This document shows, piece by piece, positions 34,311 through 41,576 of a stretch of DNA of 64,000 bases; the first letter of the stretch is position 1, and every line of letters begins with the position of its first letter. The translations under genes were made by a program, and so were the position numbers. Location of the stretch: the NCBI GenBank assembly GCA_023390655.1, contig JAEWCL010000018.1:92323-156322 (forward strand). Reading direction: 5' to 3'. Source of the DNA: Bacillota bacterium. GTDB taxonomy: Bacteria > Bacillota > Clostridia > Christensenellales > CAG-138. The notes beneath the pieces are model-generated. The model did not search any database, was not told the origin of the DNA, and worked only from the letters and a program-made list of their open reading frames with translations.

Positions 34311-35669
34311 TTAGCCGATCAAAAGACCCGTGAAGCTTTCGAGCGCCTTGCACAGCTCCTGCAGGAAGCGGGAAGCGGGCGCGCCGTCCACCGCGCGGTG
34401 GTCATACGTGAGGGACAGGCCCATGGCGGGGTAAGCCTTGATGGTACCGTCCACCGTACGGATCCGCTCGGTAATGGTGCAAACGCCAAGGATGCCCGTC
34501 TGCGGCGGGTTGACGATGGGCGTAAACATCTCAATTCCCATCGAGCCGAGATTGGAAACGGTGAAGGACGCGCCGGTGAGATAATCCGGGCTGATGGAGC
34601 CTTCCTGCGCGGCTTTTGCAAGCGCTTTTGCTTCCTCCGCAATTTCACGCAGGGACTTCAAATCCGCATTGAAGATGGTGGGTACCAGAAGGCCGCGCGG
34701 GGTATCCACCGCAAAGCCAAGGTGCACATGGTTGAAATAGCGCATCTTTTCATCCAGGAAGTGCGCATTCATATCGCGGTGCCCGGGCAGTACGCGGGAA
34801 ACCGCGTAGAGGATGATGTCGTTGAGTGTGATGTTGGGCACGTCCATCTGCTCGGGCGCGGCCTTTAGCTGCTTGCGCAGCGCCATGATGGCGGAAGCGT
34901 CAAAGGAAGCGCTGTGTGTGAGCTGCGCCATGGAGGAAAGACTATTATGCATGGCCTTTGCAATGGACTTGCGGATATTGGGGAGTTTCACATCCTCATA
35001 CTCCGCAACAGCGCCTGCCGCAACCACGGGTGCAACGGCGGAAGCGGGAATTGCCGCAACTGCGCCATGTTCCACGGTGGCGATATCGGTCGTAGAGAAC
35101 CTGCCGCCAATGCCGGTGCCTCCGGTTGCGGGTACGCCGTCCTTGAGGGCGGCAGCCGTTGCGCGCGCGCCGGAAGCGGCAAGCGCTACGACATCCCGTT
35201 CGATGATACGGCCATGCGGGCCGGTGGGGGCCGCGTATGCGGGCGCGACATTCAGGCGCTCCGCGGCGGCGCGGGCGCGGGGAGAAACAGCGGCGTCCAC
35301 AGCGGGAGCTGCATTCACAACGGAGGCAGCCGGTGCCGCTTCCACAGCCGCGGGCTTTGCCGCTTCTGCTGCGGGAGCTGCTTCTGCAGGTGCTGCCGCG
35401 GTACCGCCGGTGAACCCGGAAATGTCCTCACCCGGGGTGCCGATTACGGCGACGTTCAATAGCACCGGTACGTCGTCGTCTACCTCATAAAAACGCGCAA
35501 GCAACGTCCCGGAGACCTTCGCCGGCTCCTCAAACGTTGCTTTGTCTGTTTCATACGTGAAAAGGGGCTCGCCCTCCTGTACGGTATCGCCTACCTGCTT
35601 ATGCCATTCCGTGATGATGCAGCTTTCGACCGATTGACCCTGTCTGGGCATAATGACTGCTGTCGCCAT
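34311..35669 (-). CDS. Dihydrolipoamide acyltransferase (E2)
   Basis: The 452-residue protein has one lipoyl domain (1-80) with the lipoylated Lys43 in YETDKATFE. An Ala/Glu-rich linker, a peripheral subunit-binding domain (about 130-165, SPRARAAAERLNV with HGRIIERDV) and a second Ala-rich linker follow. The catalytic domain starts about residue 230 and ends with the active-site DHRAVDG. The acyl substrate (pyruvate, acetoin-derived or branched-chain) cannot be fixed from sequence. It is first in the operon. GGAGG precedes the ATG, and an AT-rich region with repeats lies upstream. Confidence 0.94.
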   Translation of the reverse strand: MATAVIMPRQGQSVESCIITEWHKQVGDTVQEGEPLFTYETDKATFEEPAKVSGTLLARFYEVDDDVPVLLNVAVIGTPGEDISGFTGGTAAAPAEAAPAAEAAKPAAVEAAPAASVVNAAPAVDAAVSPRARAAAERLNVAPAYAAPTGPHGRIIERDVVALAASGARATAAALKDGVPATGGTGIGGRFSTTDIATVEHGAVAAIPASAVAPVVAAGAVAEYEDVKLPNIRKSIAKAMHNSLSSMAQLTHSASFDASAIMALRKQLKAAPEQMDVPNITLNDIILYAVSRVLPGHRDMNAHFLDEKMRYFNHVHLGFAVDTPRGLLVPTIFNADLKSLREIAEEAKALAKAAQEGSISPDYLTGASFTVSNLGSMGIEMFTPIVNPPQTGILGVCTITERIRTVDGTIKAYPAMGLSLTYDHRAVDGAPASRFLQELCKALESFTGLLIG

Positions 35670-35685
35670 GTAAGTGCCTCCTTAA

Positions 35686-35707
35686 ATGTTATATAAGATG
35701 TTATATA
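35686..35707 (-). repeat. Direct repeat upstream of the E2 gene
   Basis: ATGTTATATA occurs twice (35686-35695 and 35698-35707), 12 bp apart, between the E2 start and a very AT-rich stretch (35700-35760). The spacing is near one helical turn, so it could be an operator. I could not fix the promoter. Confidence 0.45.
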
Positions 35708-35932
35708 TATCAACAAATATGATATTTTTAATCATTATTATGGCTATATCATAACAATTTCATGCGGTCGCGTCAAGCAGTACAGCTAAAGAAATGGCGC
35801 TTTTTGCGTAGGGTTTGGACTGCTTTGTTTGTACGGTTTTACCGCGCGATCCATGGAAATCTTCAAAAACCACTTTTTATTTTCTCTGCTTGGTGATATG
35901 CTACGAAAAACAGCATAAGGTGGGGCGGGGAA

Positions 35933-36376
35933 ATGGAACAACAGAAGCTTACCAGGAAACAGGAATCGGTGCAGGCGCTCAAGTTTTTATTGTTCTCCAT
36001 CAGTGCGGGCGTCATCCAGACGATTGTATTTACGGCGCTGACGGAGCTTACGGATTGGACCTACTGGCCCTGCTACCTGCCCGCGCTCGTGTTATCTGTG
36101 CTCTACAACTTCACGCTCAACCGGGAGTTCACGTTTAAATCCGCCGCCAACGTGCCTGCGGCCATGCTCAAGGTGGCGGGGTACTATCTTGTGTTTACGC
36201 CGCTTTCCACATGGTGGGGGCAGGCACTCAGTGACATCGGCTGGTCAGAATACCTGGTGCTGTTTTTGACGATGGTCGTAAACCTCATCACAGAATTCCT
36301 GTTTACACGCTATGTGGTGTACCGCAACCAGATTAATACCAATGCGCGTGGGCAGAGGGAGAACGGGGCGGCATAA
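35933..36376 (+). CDS. GtrA-family membrane protein
   Basis: The 147-residue protein has four membrane helices in the GtrA layout: FLLFSISAGVIQTIVFTALTEL, then YLPALVLSVLYNFTLNREFTF, then two more helices ending NLITEFLFTRYVVYRNQ. The NFxxNRxFTF and FxxxRYVVYR motifs are typical. GtrA proteins are thought to help move lipid-linked sugars across the membrane. It is divergent from the dehydrogenase operon and stands alone here; a hairpin terminator follows. GGGGCGGGG lies just before the ATG. Confidence 0.9.
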   Translation: MEQQKLTRKQESVQALKFLLFSISAGVIQTIVFTALTELTDWTYWPCYLPALVLSVLYNFTLNREFTFKSAANVPAAMLKVAGYYLVFTPLSTWWGQALSDIGWSEYLVLFLTMVVNLITEFLFTRYVVYRNQINTNARGQRENGAA

Positions 36377-36384
36377 CGCCATGG

Positions 36385-36420
36385 AAATGCGTTCAAGGAA
36401 AAATCCAAGGACGCATTTTG
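36385..36420. terminator. Hairpin between GtrA and DUF1653 genes
   Basis: AAATGCGT and ACGCATTT form the outer stem, with AAGG/CC pairing inside the loop, followed by TTG on the plus strand. The two genes are convergent and could share it. Confidence 0.6.
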
Positions 36421-36642
36421 CTACGCCTGCTCCTCGATGCGGGTAAACCGTTTGATCCGCTTGCCGCCGTGTTCTACAGCCCCGTTCCACATGGAGGCCG
36501 GCCGCACCCAAACGCCGCCCTCACCGTACAGCGCCCGGTACACCACCATATCCTCGAGCGTCTCCGAATGCTTTGCAACAAATAAAAGCTCGTACTCGTT
36601 GCCTTTAAAATGCCTGTACCTGCCGGGCTTGAAATCGTCCAT
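36421..36642 (-). CDS. DUF1653 domain protein
   Basis: The 73-residue protein matches the DUF1653 pattern from its start: GRYRHFKGNEYELLFVAKHSETLEDMVVYRALYGEGGVWVRPASMW. Function is unknown; the domain is often a stand-alone small protein in bacteria. It is a single-gene unit convergent with the GtrA gene. The ribosome site is weak (GGGGGA upstream of the ATG). Confidence 0.9.
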   Translation of the reverse strand: MDDFKPGRYRHFKGNEYELLFVAKHSETLEDMVVYRALYGEGGVWVRPASMWNGAVEHGGKRIKRFTRIEEQA

Positions 36643-36876
36643 CAGGAGTCCCCCGCTTTCTTTTCAACTTTATTCTGTACCGGTTTTTTGAAGGGAATTG
36701 CAACCGTTGGGTTCATGCGGCCTGTCCGGCTGCCGGGAAGAATGGTTTCACTATACTATCTTCCTGTTTTCTTCGCAAGGCGGATGCAACAGCGCAAAGA
36801 GTGTTTGCGCACCCCATTGCCTTTTTGATTGTTCCCCAAGATATTTCCAGAAGGACAGATATATAGGTTTCCGGTA

Positions 36877-36885
36877 TGGTATAAT
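36877..36885 (+). promoter_or_regulatory. Extended -10 promoter of the SH3-like secreted protein
   Basis: TGG followed by a perfect TATAAT (36880-36885) forms an extended -10; no good -35 is visible. The start codon is 40 bp downstream. Confidence 0.55.
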
Positions 36886-36924
36886 AATCCAGAAAGTCTC
36901 AAAAGCCGAAAGGGAGGACCCGTA

Positions 36925-37692
36925 ATGCGTAAAAACAAGAAATGGTTGACGGCTGTTTTACTCGTGTGCCTGCTGTTCAACGCGGCGGGAACGCTTGCTG
37001 CAGGAACCGAAGACTCTTTGGATCTAACAATTATGCAGGTCTCGCGCAAGGCGGCGATTTACTCGGAGCCGAATAAAAAAGCCACCGGGCTCGGCTACAT
37101 CGTCCGCAATATGCCGGTTCTCTCGCTCGATCTAAAAAATGGCTTCACGCAGGTGCAGGTAGGCCCCATAAATGGCTTCGTGGAAACGAAATACCTGGTT
37201 GCGCCGAATGAAAACATAACGGTATCTACCTTTGCGAGCATAAAGGCCGATACGCAGCTTGTGGGAGTGCCGGATGTACGCTTTATCGCCCAGTTGAAAG
37301 CGGGGCAACCGGTGTATGAGCTGACGTCGCTTGGCCAATTCATGTTCATCAAAGCGAACGGACAAATAGGTTTTGTTCGTAGGGATAGCCTGGTTCCATA
37401 TGACGAAAAAAGCCCCGCCATCGAATGGGTGGAGCTGCTCAAGAAAACGGATATCAAAGCAGGCGAGGGAAAGAGCGTCCCGCGTCTGGCGCGCGCAAAC
37501 AAGGGCGACTGGGTCGCGGTGCTGCAAAAGCTGGACGATGAAAAGGCCATTGTTCGGCATGGGGAAATCGTCGGCGTGATGTCGCTCAAGCATACGAAGC
37601 CCGTTGATTCCCCGTCGTCCACGTCGGCGTTGCCAGCTGCAAATACGCCCGCCCCAAAGGTTCCGGCTGTGCTTACCCCGAGGCGCAAATAG
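36925..37692 (+). CDS. Secreted protein with bacterial SH3-like modules
   Basis: The 255-residue protein has a signal peptide (MRKNKKWLTAVLLVCLLFNA, cleavage expected near TLAA). Two or three SH3-like modules follow: the first runs QVSRKAAIYSEPNKKATGLGYI to FVETKYLV, the second begins about residue 95. A Pro/Ala/Thr tail ends in RRK. Such modules often bind cell-wall peptides, but no catalytic domain is present. AGGGAGG precedes ATG 36925; the longer upstream reading is rejected. No neighbour suggests a specific job. Confidence 0.75.
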   Translation: MRKNKKWLTAVLLVCLLFNAAGTLAAGTEDSLDLTIMQVSRKAAIYSEPNKKATGLGYIVRNMPVLSLDLKNGFTQVQVGPINGFVETKYLVAPNENITVSTFASIKADTQLVGVPDVRFIAQLKAGQPVYELTSLGQFMFIKANGQIGFVRRDSLVPYDEKSPAIEWVELLKKTDIKAGEGKSVPRLARANKGDWVAVLQKLDDEKAIVRHGEIVGVMSLKHTKPVDSPSSTSALPAANTPAPKVPAVLTPRRK

Positions 37693-37788
37693 GCGAGTAT
37701 GGTGAGATGACGGCAGAACGCATTGCGCGCATGAACCGCTAACGGGATGCCAGATGCTATAGGCTATAGCGCAAGCAAAGAAAAACAA

Positions 37789-37824
37789 AACGGGGCTGTC
37801 GCCATAAATGGCGACAGCCCCGTT
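37789..37824 (-). terminator. Intrinsic terminator after hcp
   Basis: Perfect 17-bp arms beginning AACGGGGCTGTCGCCAT enclose only AA. On the minus strand TTTGTTTTTC follows, 15 bases after the hcp stop; on the plus strand it may also stop the SH3-like gene. Confidence 0.93.
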
Positions 37825-37838
37825 CTATTGCTATTGGA

Positions 37839-39413
37839 TTAGCCGAGGATCTTCTTAAGATCGGCTTCCGGCGTGGAGATTGGAGTCAGGTTGTAGTTCT
37901 CGACCAGCACGTTCAATACGTTGGGCGAAACGAACGCGGGCAGGGAAGGCCCGATGAGGATATTCTTGATGCCGAGGTATAAGAGGGTCAGCAGGATGCA
38001 GACCGCCTTCTGTTCGTACCAGGAGAGCACAAGGGAGAGCGGCAGCTCGTTTACGGTGCAGCCGAAGGCTTCAGAGAGCGCGACCGCTACCTTGATGGCC
38101 GAGTACGCGTCGTTGCACTGTCCCATATCGAGGATGCGCGGCAGGCCGCCGATGGTGCCAAGGTCCATGTCGTTGAAGCGGAACTTGCCGCAGGCGACGG
38201 TGAGGATCACGGTATCCGCGGGCGTCTTCTGCACAAACTCCGTGTAGTAGTTGCGGCCGGGCTTTGCGCCGTCGCATCCGCCAACGAGGAAGAAGTGCTT
38301 GATCGCGCCGGCTTTCACGGCGTCGATCACGGTATCCGCAACGCCGAGCACCGTGCCATGGCCAAAGCCGGTGGTGACGGTAGCGCCGCCGTTGATGCCG
38401 TAGAACGCGGTATCCTCTTTGTAGCCGCCCAGCTCAAGCGCCTTTTCAATCACAGGTGTGAAGTCCTTGTCTTCCCCAACGTGTACCATGCCGGGGTAGG
38501 CGACGACTGCGGTGGTGAAGATGCGGTCACGGTAGCTGTCCTTTACGGGCATGATGCAGTTGGTGGTAAACAATACGGGTGCCGGCAGGTTCGCGAATTC
38601 CTTCTGCTGGTTCTGCCATGCGGTGCCGAAGTTGCCCTTCAAATGCTTGTACGCCTTGAGCTTGGGATAGCCGTGGGCGGGGAGCATTTCGCCATGAGTG
38701 TAGATGTTGATGCCCTTGCTTTCGGTCTGCTCGAGAAGCTGCTTCAAATCCTTGAGGTCATGGCCGGAAATCACGATGAACGGCCCTTTTTCCACCATCA
38801 GGGGTACGGTTGCGGGTACGGGTGTGCCGTAGGTTTCGGTATTGGCGGCGTCCAGCAGCGCCATGCAGCTCAGGTTCACGCGGCCGGTTTCAAGCACCAG
38901 CGGCAGCAGCGCGTCCATGCCTAAATCAGCGCCGACAGCGCGCAGCGCGGTGTAGAAAAAGCCGTTGACTTCCGCGTCCGTATGATCCAGCACCATGGCG
39001 TGGTAGGCATAGGCCGCCATGCCGCGGATGCCGAAGAGTATGAGGGACTTCAGGGAACGGATGTCCTCGTTTGCATCCCAAAGGCTGTTCATATCGTATT
39101 CGGGCGCACGCTGTGCGGGCGTACCGCCAAGGAGCCGGAGCGTCTCGCGGCGTACGGCCGCGATTTGTTCTTCCACAACGGCGTCTTCAAAATTGACGTT
39201 GGTGACGGTGGTAAAGAGACCCTCCATCACGACACGGTCGGTCTGTGCGTCAGGCGTCTTGCCTTCCGCCGCGCGGGCAAGGCCCACGAGCGCGCCGGTC
39301 AGCTGATCCTGCAATACGGCGTTGTCGGCTTTCTTGCCGCAAACGCCCTGGGAACCGGCACAAACCTTGCCGCCCGCTACCTGTTCACACTGGAAACAAA
39401 ACATGTTGCTCAT
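37839..39413 (-). CDS. hcp: Hydroxylamine reductase / hybrid-cluster protein
   Basis: The 524-residue protein has the N-terminal cluster cysteines Cys6, Cys9, Cys18 and Cys25 (CFQCEQ, C, GVCGKK). Hybrid-cluster ligands are visible in NLSCMALLDAANTETYG, ISGHDLKDL, THGEMLPAHGYP, TTNCIMP, GGCDGAKPGRNYY, ACGKFRF and GQCNDAYSA. Hcp reduces hydroxylamine or nitric oxide and protects anaerobes from nitrosative stress. It lies downstream of a ferredoxin-type gene in the same operon. The spacing between AGGAGG and the ATG is rather long (about 13 bases). Confidence 0.97.
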   Translation of the reverse strand: MSNMFCFQCEQVAGGKVCAGSQGVCGKKADNAVLQDQLTGALVGLARAAEGKTPDAQTDRVVMEGLFTTVTNVNFEDAVVEEQIAAVRRETLRLLGGTPAQRAPEYDMNSLWDANEDIRSLKSLILFGIRGMAAYAYHAMVLDHTDAEVNGFFYTALRAVGADLGMDALLPLVLETGRVNLSCMALLDAANTETYGTPVPATVPLMVEKGPFIVISGHDLKDLKQLLEQTESKGINIYTHGEMLPAHGYPKLKAYKHLKGNFGTAWQNQQKEFANLPAPVLFTTNCIMPVKDSYRDRIFTTAVVAYPGMVHVGEDKDFTPVIEKALELGGYKEDTAFYGINGGATVTTGFGHGTVLGVADTVIDAVKAGAIKHFFLVGGCDGAKPGRNYYTEFVQKTPADTVILTVACGKFRFNDMDLGTIGGLPRILDMGQCNDAYSAIKVAVALSEAFGCTVNELPLSLVLSWYEQKAVCILLTLLYLGIKNILIGPSLPAFVSPNVLNVLVENYNLTPISTPEADLKKILG

Positions 39414-39526
39414 AACTGAAAATAGTCCTCCTATTTATATCTGAATAATGAAATGATCAAAAGGGATTTTTAAGAGGAGTTACGCCCCTTAAACGGGGTA
39501 TGGGGCAGCGCCTCATAGATGATTTC

Positions 39527-40249
39527 TCAATCCTCGAGCACCTGTCCGTCCGTGGAGATGGTCACAACCGACCACGGGATGAACTTGCCGCTTCGTTGCA
39601 GGGCCTGCTTTACGGCGTATTCGATGCCGCCGCAGCACGGGACCTCCATACGTACAACTTTGACGCTCTTGATATCGTTGCGGGCAAGGATTTCGGTGAG
39701 TTTCTCGGAATAATCGCCTTCATCGAGCTTCGGGCAGCCGATAATGGTGACATGGTTTTTCATAAAGTCCTTGTGGAAGCTGGCGTATGCATAGGCTGCA
39801 CAGTCGGCGCTCACTAAAAGGTGCGCATTTTTAAAATATGGCGCGTTGACGGGTACAAGCTTGATCTGTACCGGCCACTGCGCAAGCTGGCTCATCGCAG
39901 GGGCGCTTTCTTCCACAGCGGCGTGCGCGGGTTCGGCGTTGCGTACAAGCGCCTTTGCCATGGTGCCGGGGCAGCCGGTAAAAGGCTTGTGCAGCGGTTG
40001 CTTTTCGGCCTTTTTTGCCTGTGCGGCTTCCACGGCGGCCTCGTCGTAGGCGGCGGCTTCCCGCTGCTCAAAGGCGATGGCGCCGGTAGGGCACACGGGC
40101 AGGCAGTTGCCAAGGCCATCGCAGTAATCGTCCCGCATCAGCTTGGCTTTGCCATTCATAAGCGCAATCGCGCCCTCGTGGCAGGCATCCACGCAAAGGC
40201 CGCAGCCGTTGCACAGCTCTTCGTCTATTTTAATAATGGTGCGTATCAT
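39527..40249 (-). CDS. Hcp-associated 4Fe-4S ferredoxin-type protein
   Basis: The 240-residue protein has two 4Fe-4S motifs near the N-terminus (CNGCGLCVDAC and CDGLGNCLPVC). A roughly 190-residue C-terminal domain carries further Cys motifs (GCPGTM, ADCAAYAY, IIGCPKLD, PCCGGIEYAV). It is encoded directly upstream of hcp with 113 bases between, and the same pairing is widespread in anaerobes, so it probably supplies electrons to Hcp. A GGAGG site precedes the ATG. A pair of TTGTGAA motifs upstream may bind a CRP/FNR-family regulator. Confidence 0.92.
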   Translation of the reverse strand: MIRTIIKIDEELCNGCGLCVDACHEGAIALMNGKAKLMRDDYCDGLGNCLPVCPTGAIAFEQREAAAYDEAAVEAAQAKKAEKQPLHKPFTGCPGTMAKALVRNAEPAHAAVEESAPAMSQLAQWPVQIKLVPVNAPYFKNAHLLVSADCAAYAYASFHKDFMKNHVTIIGCPKLDEGDYSEKLTEILARNDIKSVKVVRMEVPCCGGIEYAVKQALQRSGKFIPWSVVTISTDGQVLED

Positions 40250-40298
40250 ATCTATACCTCCGTTGGTGTTTTCCGTTTTCTTGCAGACTTATCATATC

Positions 40299-40331
40299 GA
40301 ATTTCACAATACAATTCTGTTGGATTCACAA
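40299..40331 (-). promoter_or_regulatory. Candidate CRP/FNR-family site upstream of the ferredoxin-hcp operon
   Basis: On the minus strand TTGTGAA occurs twice (plus-strand TTCACAA at 40304-40310 and 40325-40331), 21 bp apart, or two helical turns. The nearer copy lies within an imperfect inverted repeat GAATT...AATTC (40299-40317). HcpR-like CRP/FNR proteins regulate hcp in many anaerobes, but no regulator gene is nearby. Confidence 0.4.
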
Positions 40332-40333
40332 CA

Positions 40334-40371
40334 AAAAGAAATACGCATCTGTGTACGAAACAAATGCGTAT
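40334..40371 (-). terminator. Intrinsic terminator of the small membrane-protein gene
   Basis: ATACGCAT and ATGCGTAT form the stem; on the minus strand TTCTTTTTG follows. It separates the upstream membrane gene from the ferredoxin-hcp operon. Confidence 0.75.
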
Positions 40372-40406
40372 CGGGAATGATATCTAAAAATAGAGAGAAG
40401 AAGTGG

Positions 40407-41006
40407 TTACGGTACGGGGCGCAGCTTTTCCTTTGCCTTTCGTTTGCGCGGCAGGGCAAGGAGGATTGCAAGCAGGAACATGCTCATTACCTGCGCATCG
40501 AACGCGACCGGGGAGCCGATTGCAACGATGGCATAGCCGAATGCGTACAGGTCAAGTCCGCCTTCCCAGAAGCCCAGCAAAAATGGGGCGAGCGCCGCGC
40601 CGAACAACGCAGCCTGCGGCGTTGCGCGAAGCGGCAGCAAGAAAGCAGCGCTGATGAGCGCCAAAATAACGCCCGGTTCCGGTAAATCCACAGCGCCGCT
40701 GACATACTGCCGGGTGATCAGCAGCATGCACAGGGATGCTGGTGCCGCAAGTGCAATGGCCTGCAGCAGCTTGCCGCCGCTACAGGAGCGCGTGCAGGCG
40801 CCCGCGGCAATCAATAGCAGCAGCGAGGCCGGGTTTATGGAAAACTCGGGTACCAGCTGTATGGGGAAGGCGTTTGCGGCAATGAGCATCAGGGAAAGGG
40901 CAGCCCAGGAGGAATCCCTCGTATCCAGCGCCGCAAGGGTTTTCTTTGCGGCCCCGGTAATGCACAGAATAAAAAGACAAAGAAGTAAAACAACGCTTAA
41001 ATGCAT
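40407..41006 (-). CDS. Polytopic membrane protein of unknown function
   Basis: The 199-residue protein has about six hydrophobic helices with few charged residues. Segments include VVLLLCLFILCITG, SLLLLIAAGA and AALFGAALAPFLLG, and a Lys/Arg-rich C-terminus. A short loop contains the cysteine pair TRSCSGG. I do not recognise a named family. It is upstream of the ferredoxin-hcp operon on the same strand but ends at its own terminator, so shared function is not implied. AGGAG precedes the ATG at good spacing. Confidence 0.7.
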   Translation of the reverse strand: MHLSVVLLLCLFILCITGAAKKTLAALDTRDSSWAALSLMLIAANAFPIQLVPEFSINPASLLLLIAAGACTRSCSGGKLLQAIALAAPASLCMLLITRQYVSGAVDLPEPGVILALISAAFLLPLRATPQAALFGAALAPFLLGFWEGGLDLYAFGYAIVAIGSPVAFDAQVMSMFLLAILLALPRKRKAKEKLRPVP

Positions 41007-41576
41007 GTGGTAACTCCTGCAGTTGAATTATGTACTATCATGCCCGAAAACGCGCCTGCTACGCCGTCCAAAGTGCAGCCAAACAAGAAAGAATATGGAA
41101 TTTGTAAAAATCGATAAAAAACGCGGCGGATACCGCCGTTTCAGAGTGTCGATAAACCAAGTTGAGGGTTTTTAAGTATCGGCGCTTTAGAGCGCCGTGT
41201 CCTCGCGGGGACTCCGAAGGACACTAAGCCTTGCGGGCCATCGCAACAATTTATTTTGTTTTGGGGAACTGCGTGCCCCCGAATGGTGTATTCGGAAATC
41301 TTGCAAGAATTGATGTTCAGTTTCTGGCTACACAACCTATTCTCACCCCCCTTCTTTAGAATGCCCGTACTCTAGGGGGCGCGGGGGGGCGAAGCCCGCC
41401 CGCTATTAAATAAAGCAATCTATCGTCGCCGCCGCAGGTGGCGATACCTTAAGAAAATAAAGCATATGTGGATATCTTTCTTGACAGCCTGACGCGGTGG
41501 ATACCGCCGTGCTTTCCATTCCGGCGGCAACGCTTTATAATAGAGAACATACGAACGAATTTTTGGTGGAGGCTTC
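41007..41576. other. 570-base noncoding region with repeats
   Basis: No gene is supported. Two similar segments stand out: GCGGCGGATACCGCCG (about 41122-41137) and GCGGTGGATACCGCCG (about 41493-41508), each self-complementary. The sequence GAGTGTCGATAAACC at about 41143 resembles GAGTATCGACAAACT at 63846. A GC-rich inverted repeat lies at about 41379-41401. TTGACA at 41481 has no matching -10. The recD2 promoter is at the right end. Confidence 0.55.
41513..41541 (+). promoter_or_regulatory. Candidate recD2 promoter
   Basis: A perfect TATAAT (41536-41541) has TTTCCA 17 bp upstream (41513-41518). The start codon is 36 bp downstream with GGTGGAGG in between. Confidence 0.55.

Noticed and set aside
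41481..41486. TTGACA before recD2 as a -35 box
   Set aside because: No matching -10 at 16-18 bp; TATAAT at 41536 is too far, and a weaker -35 at 41513 fits better.
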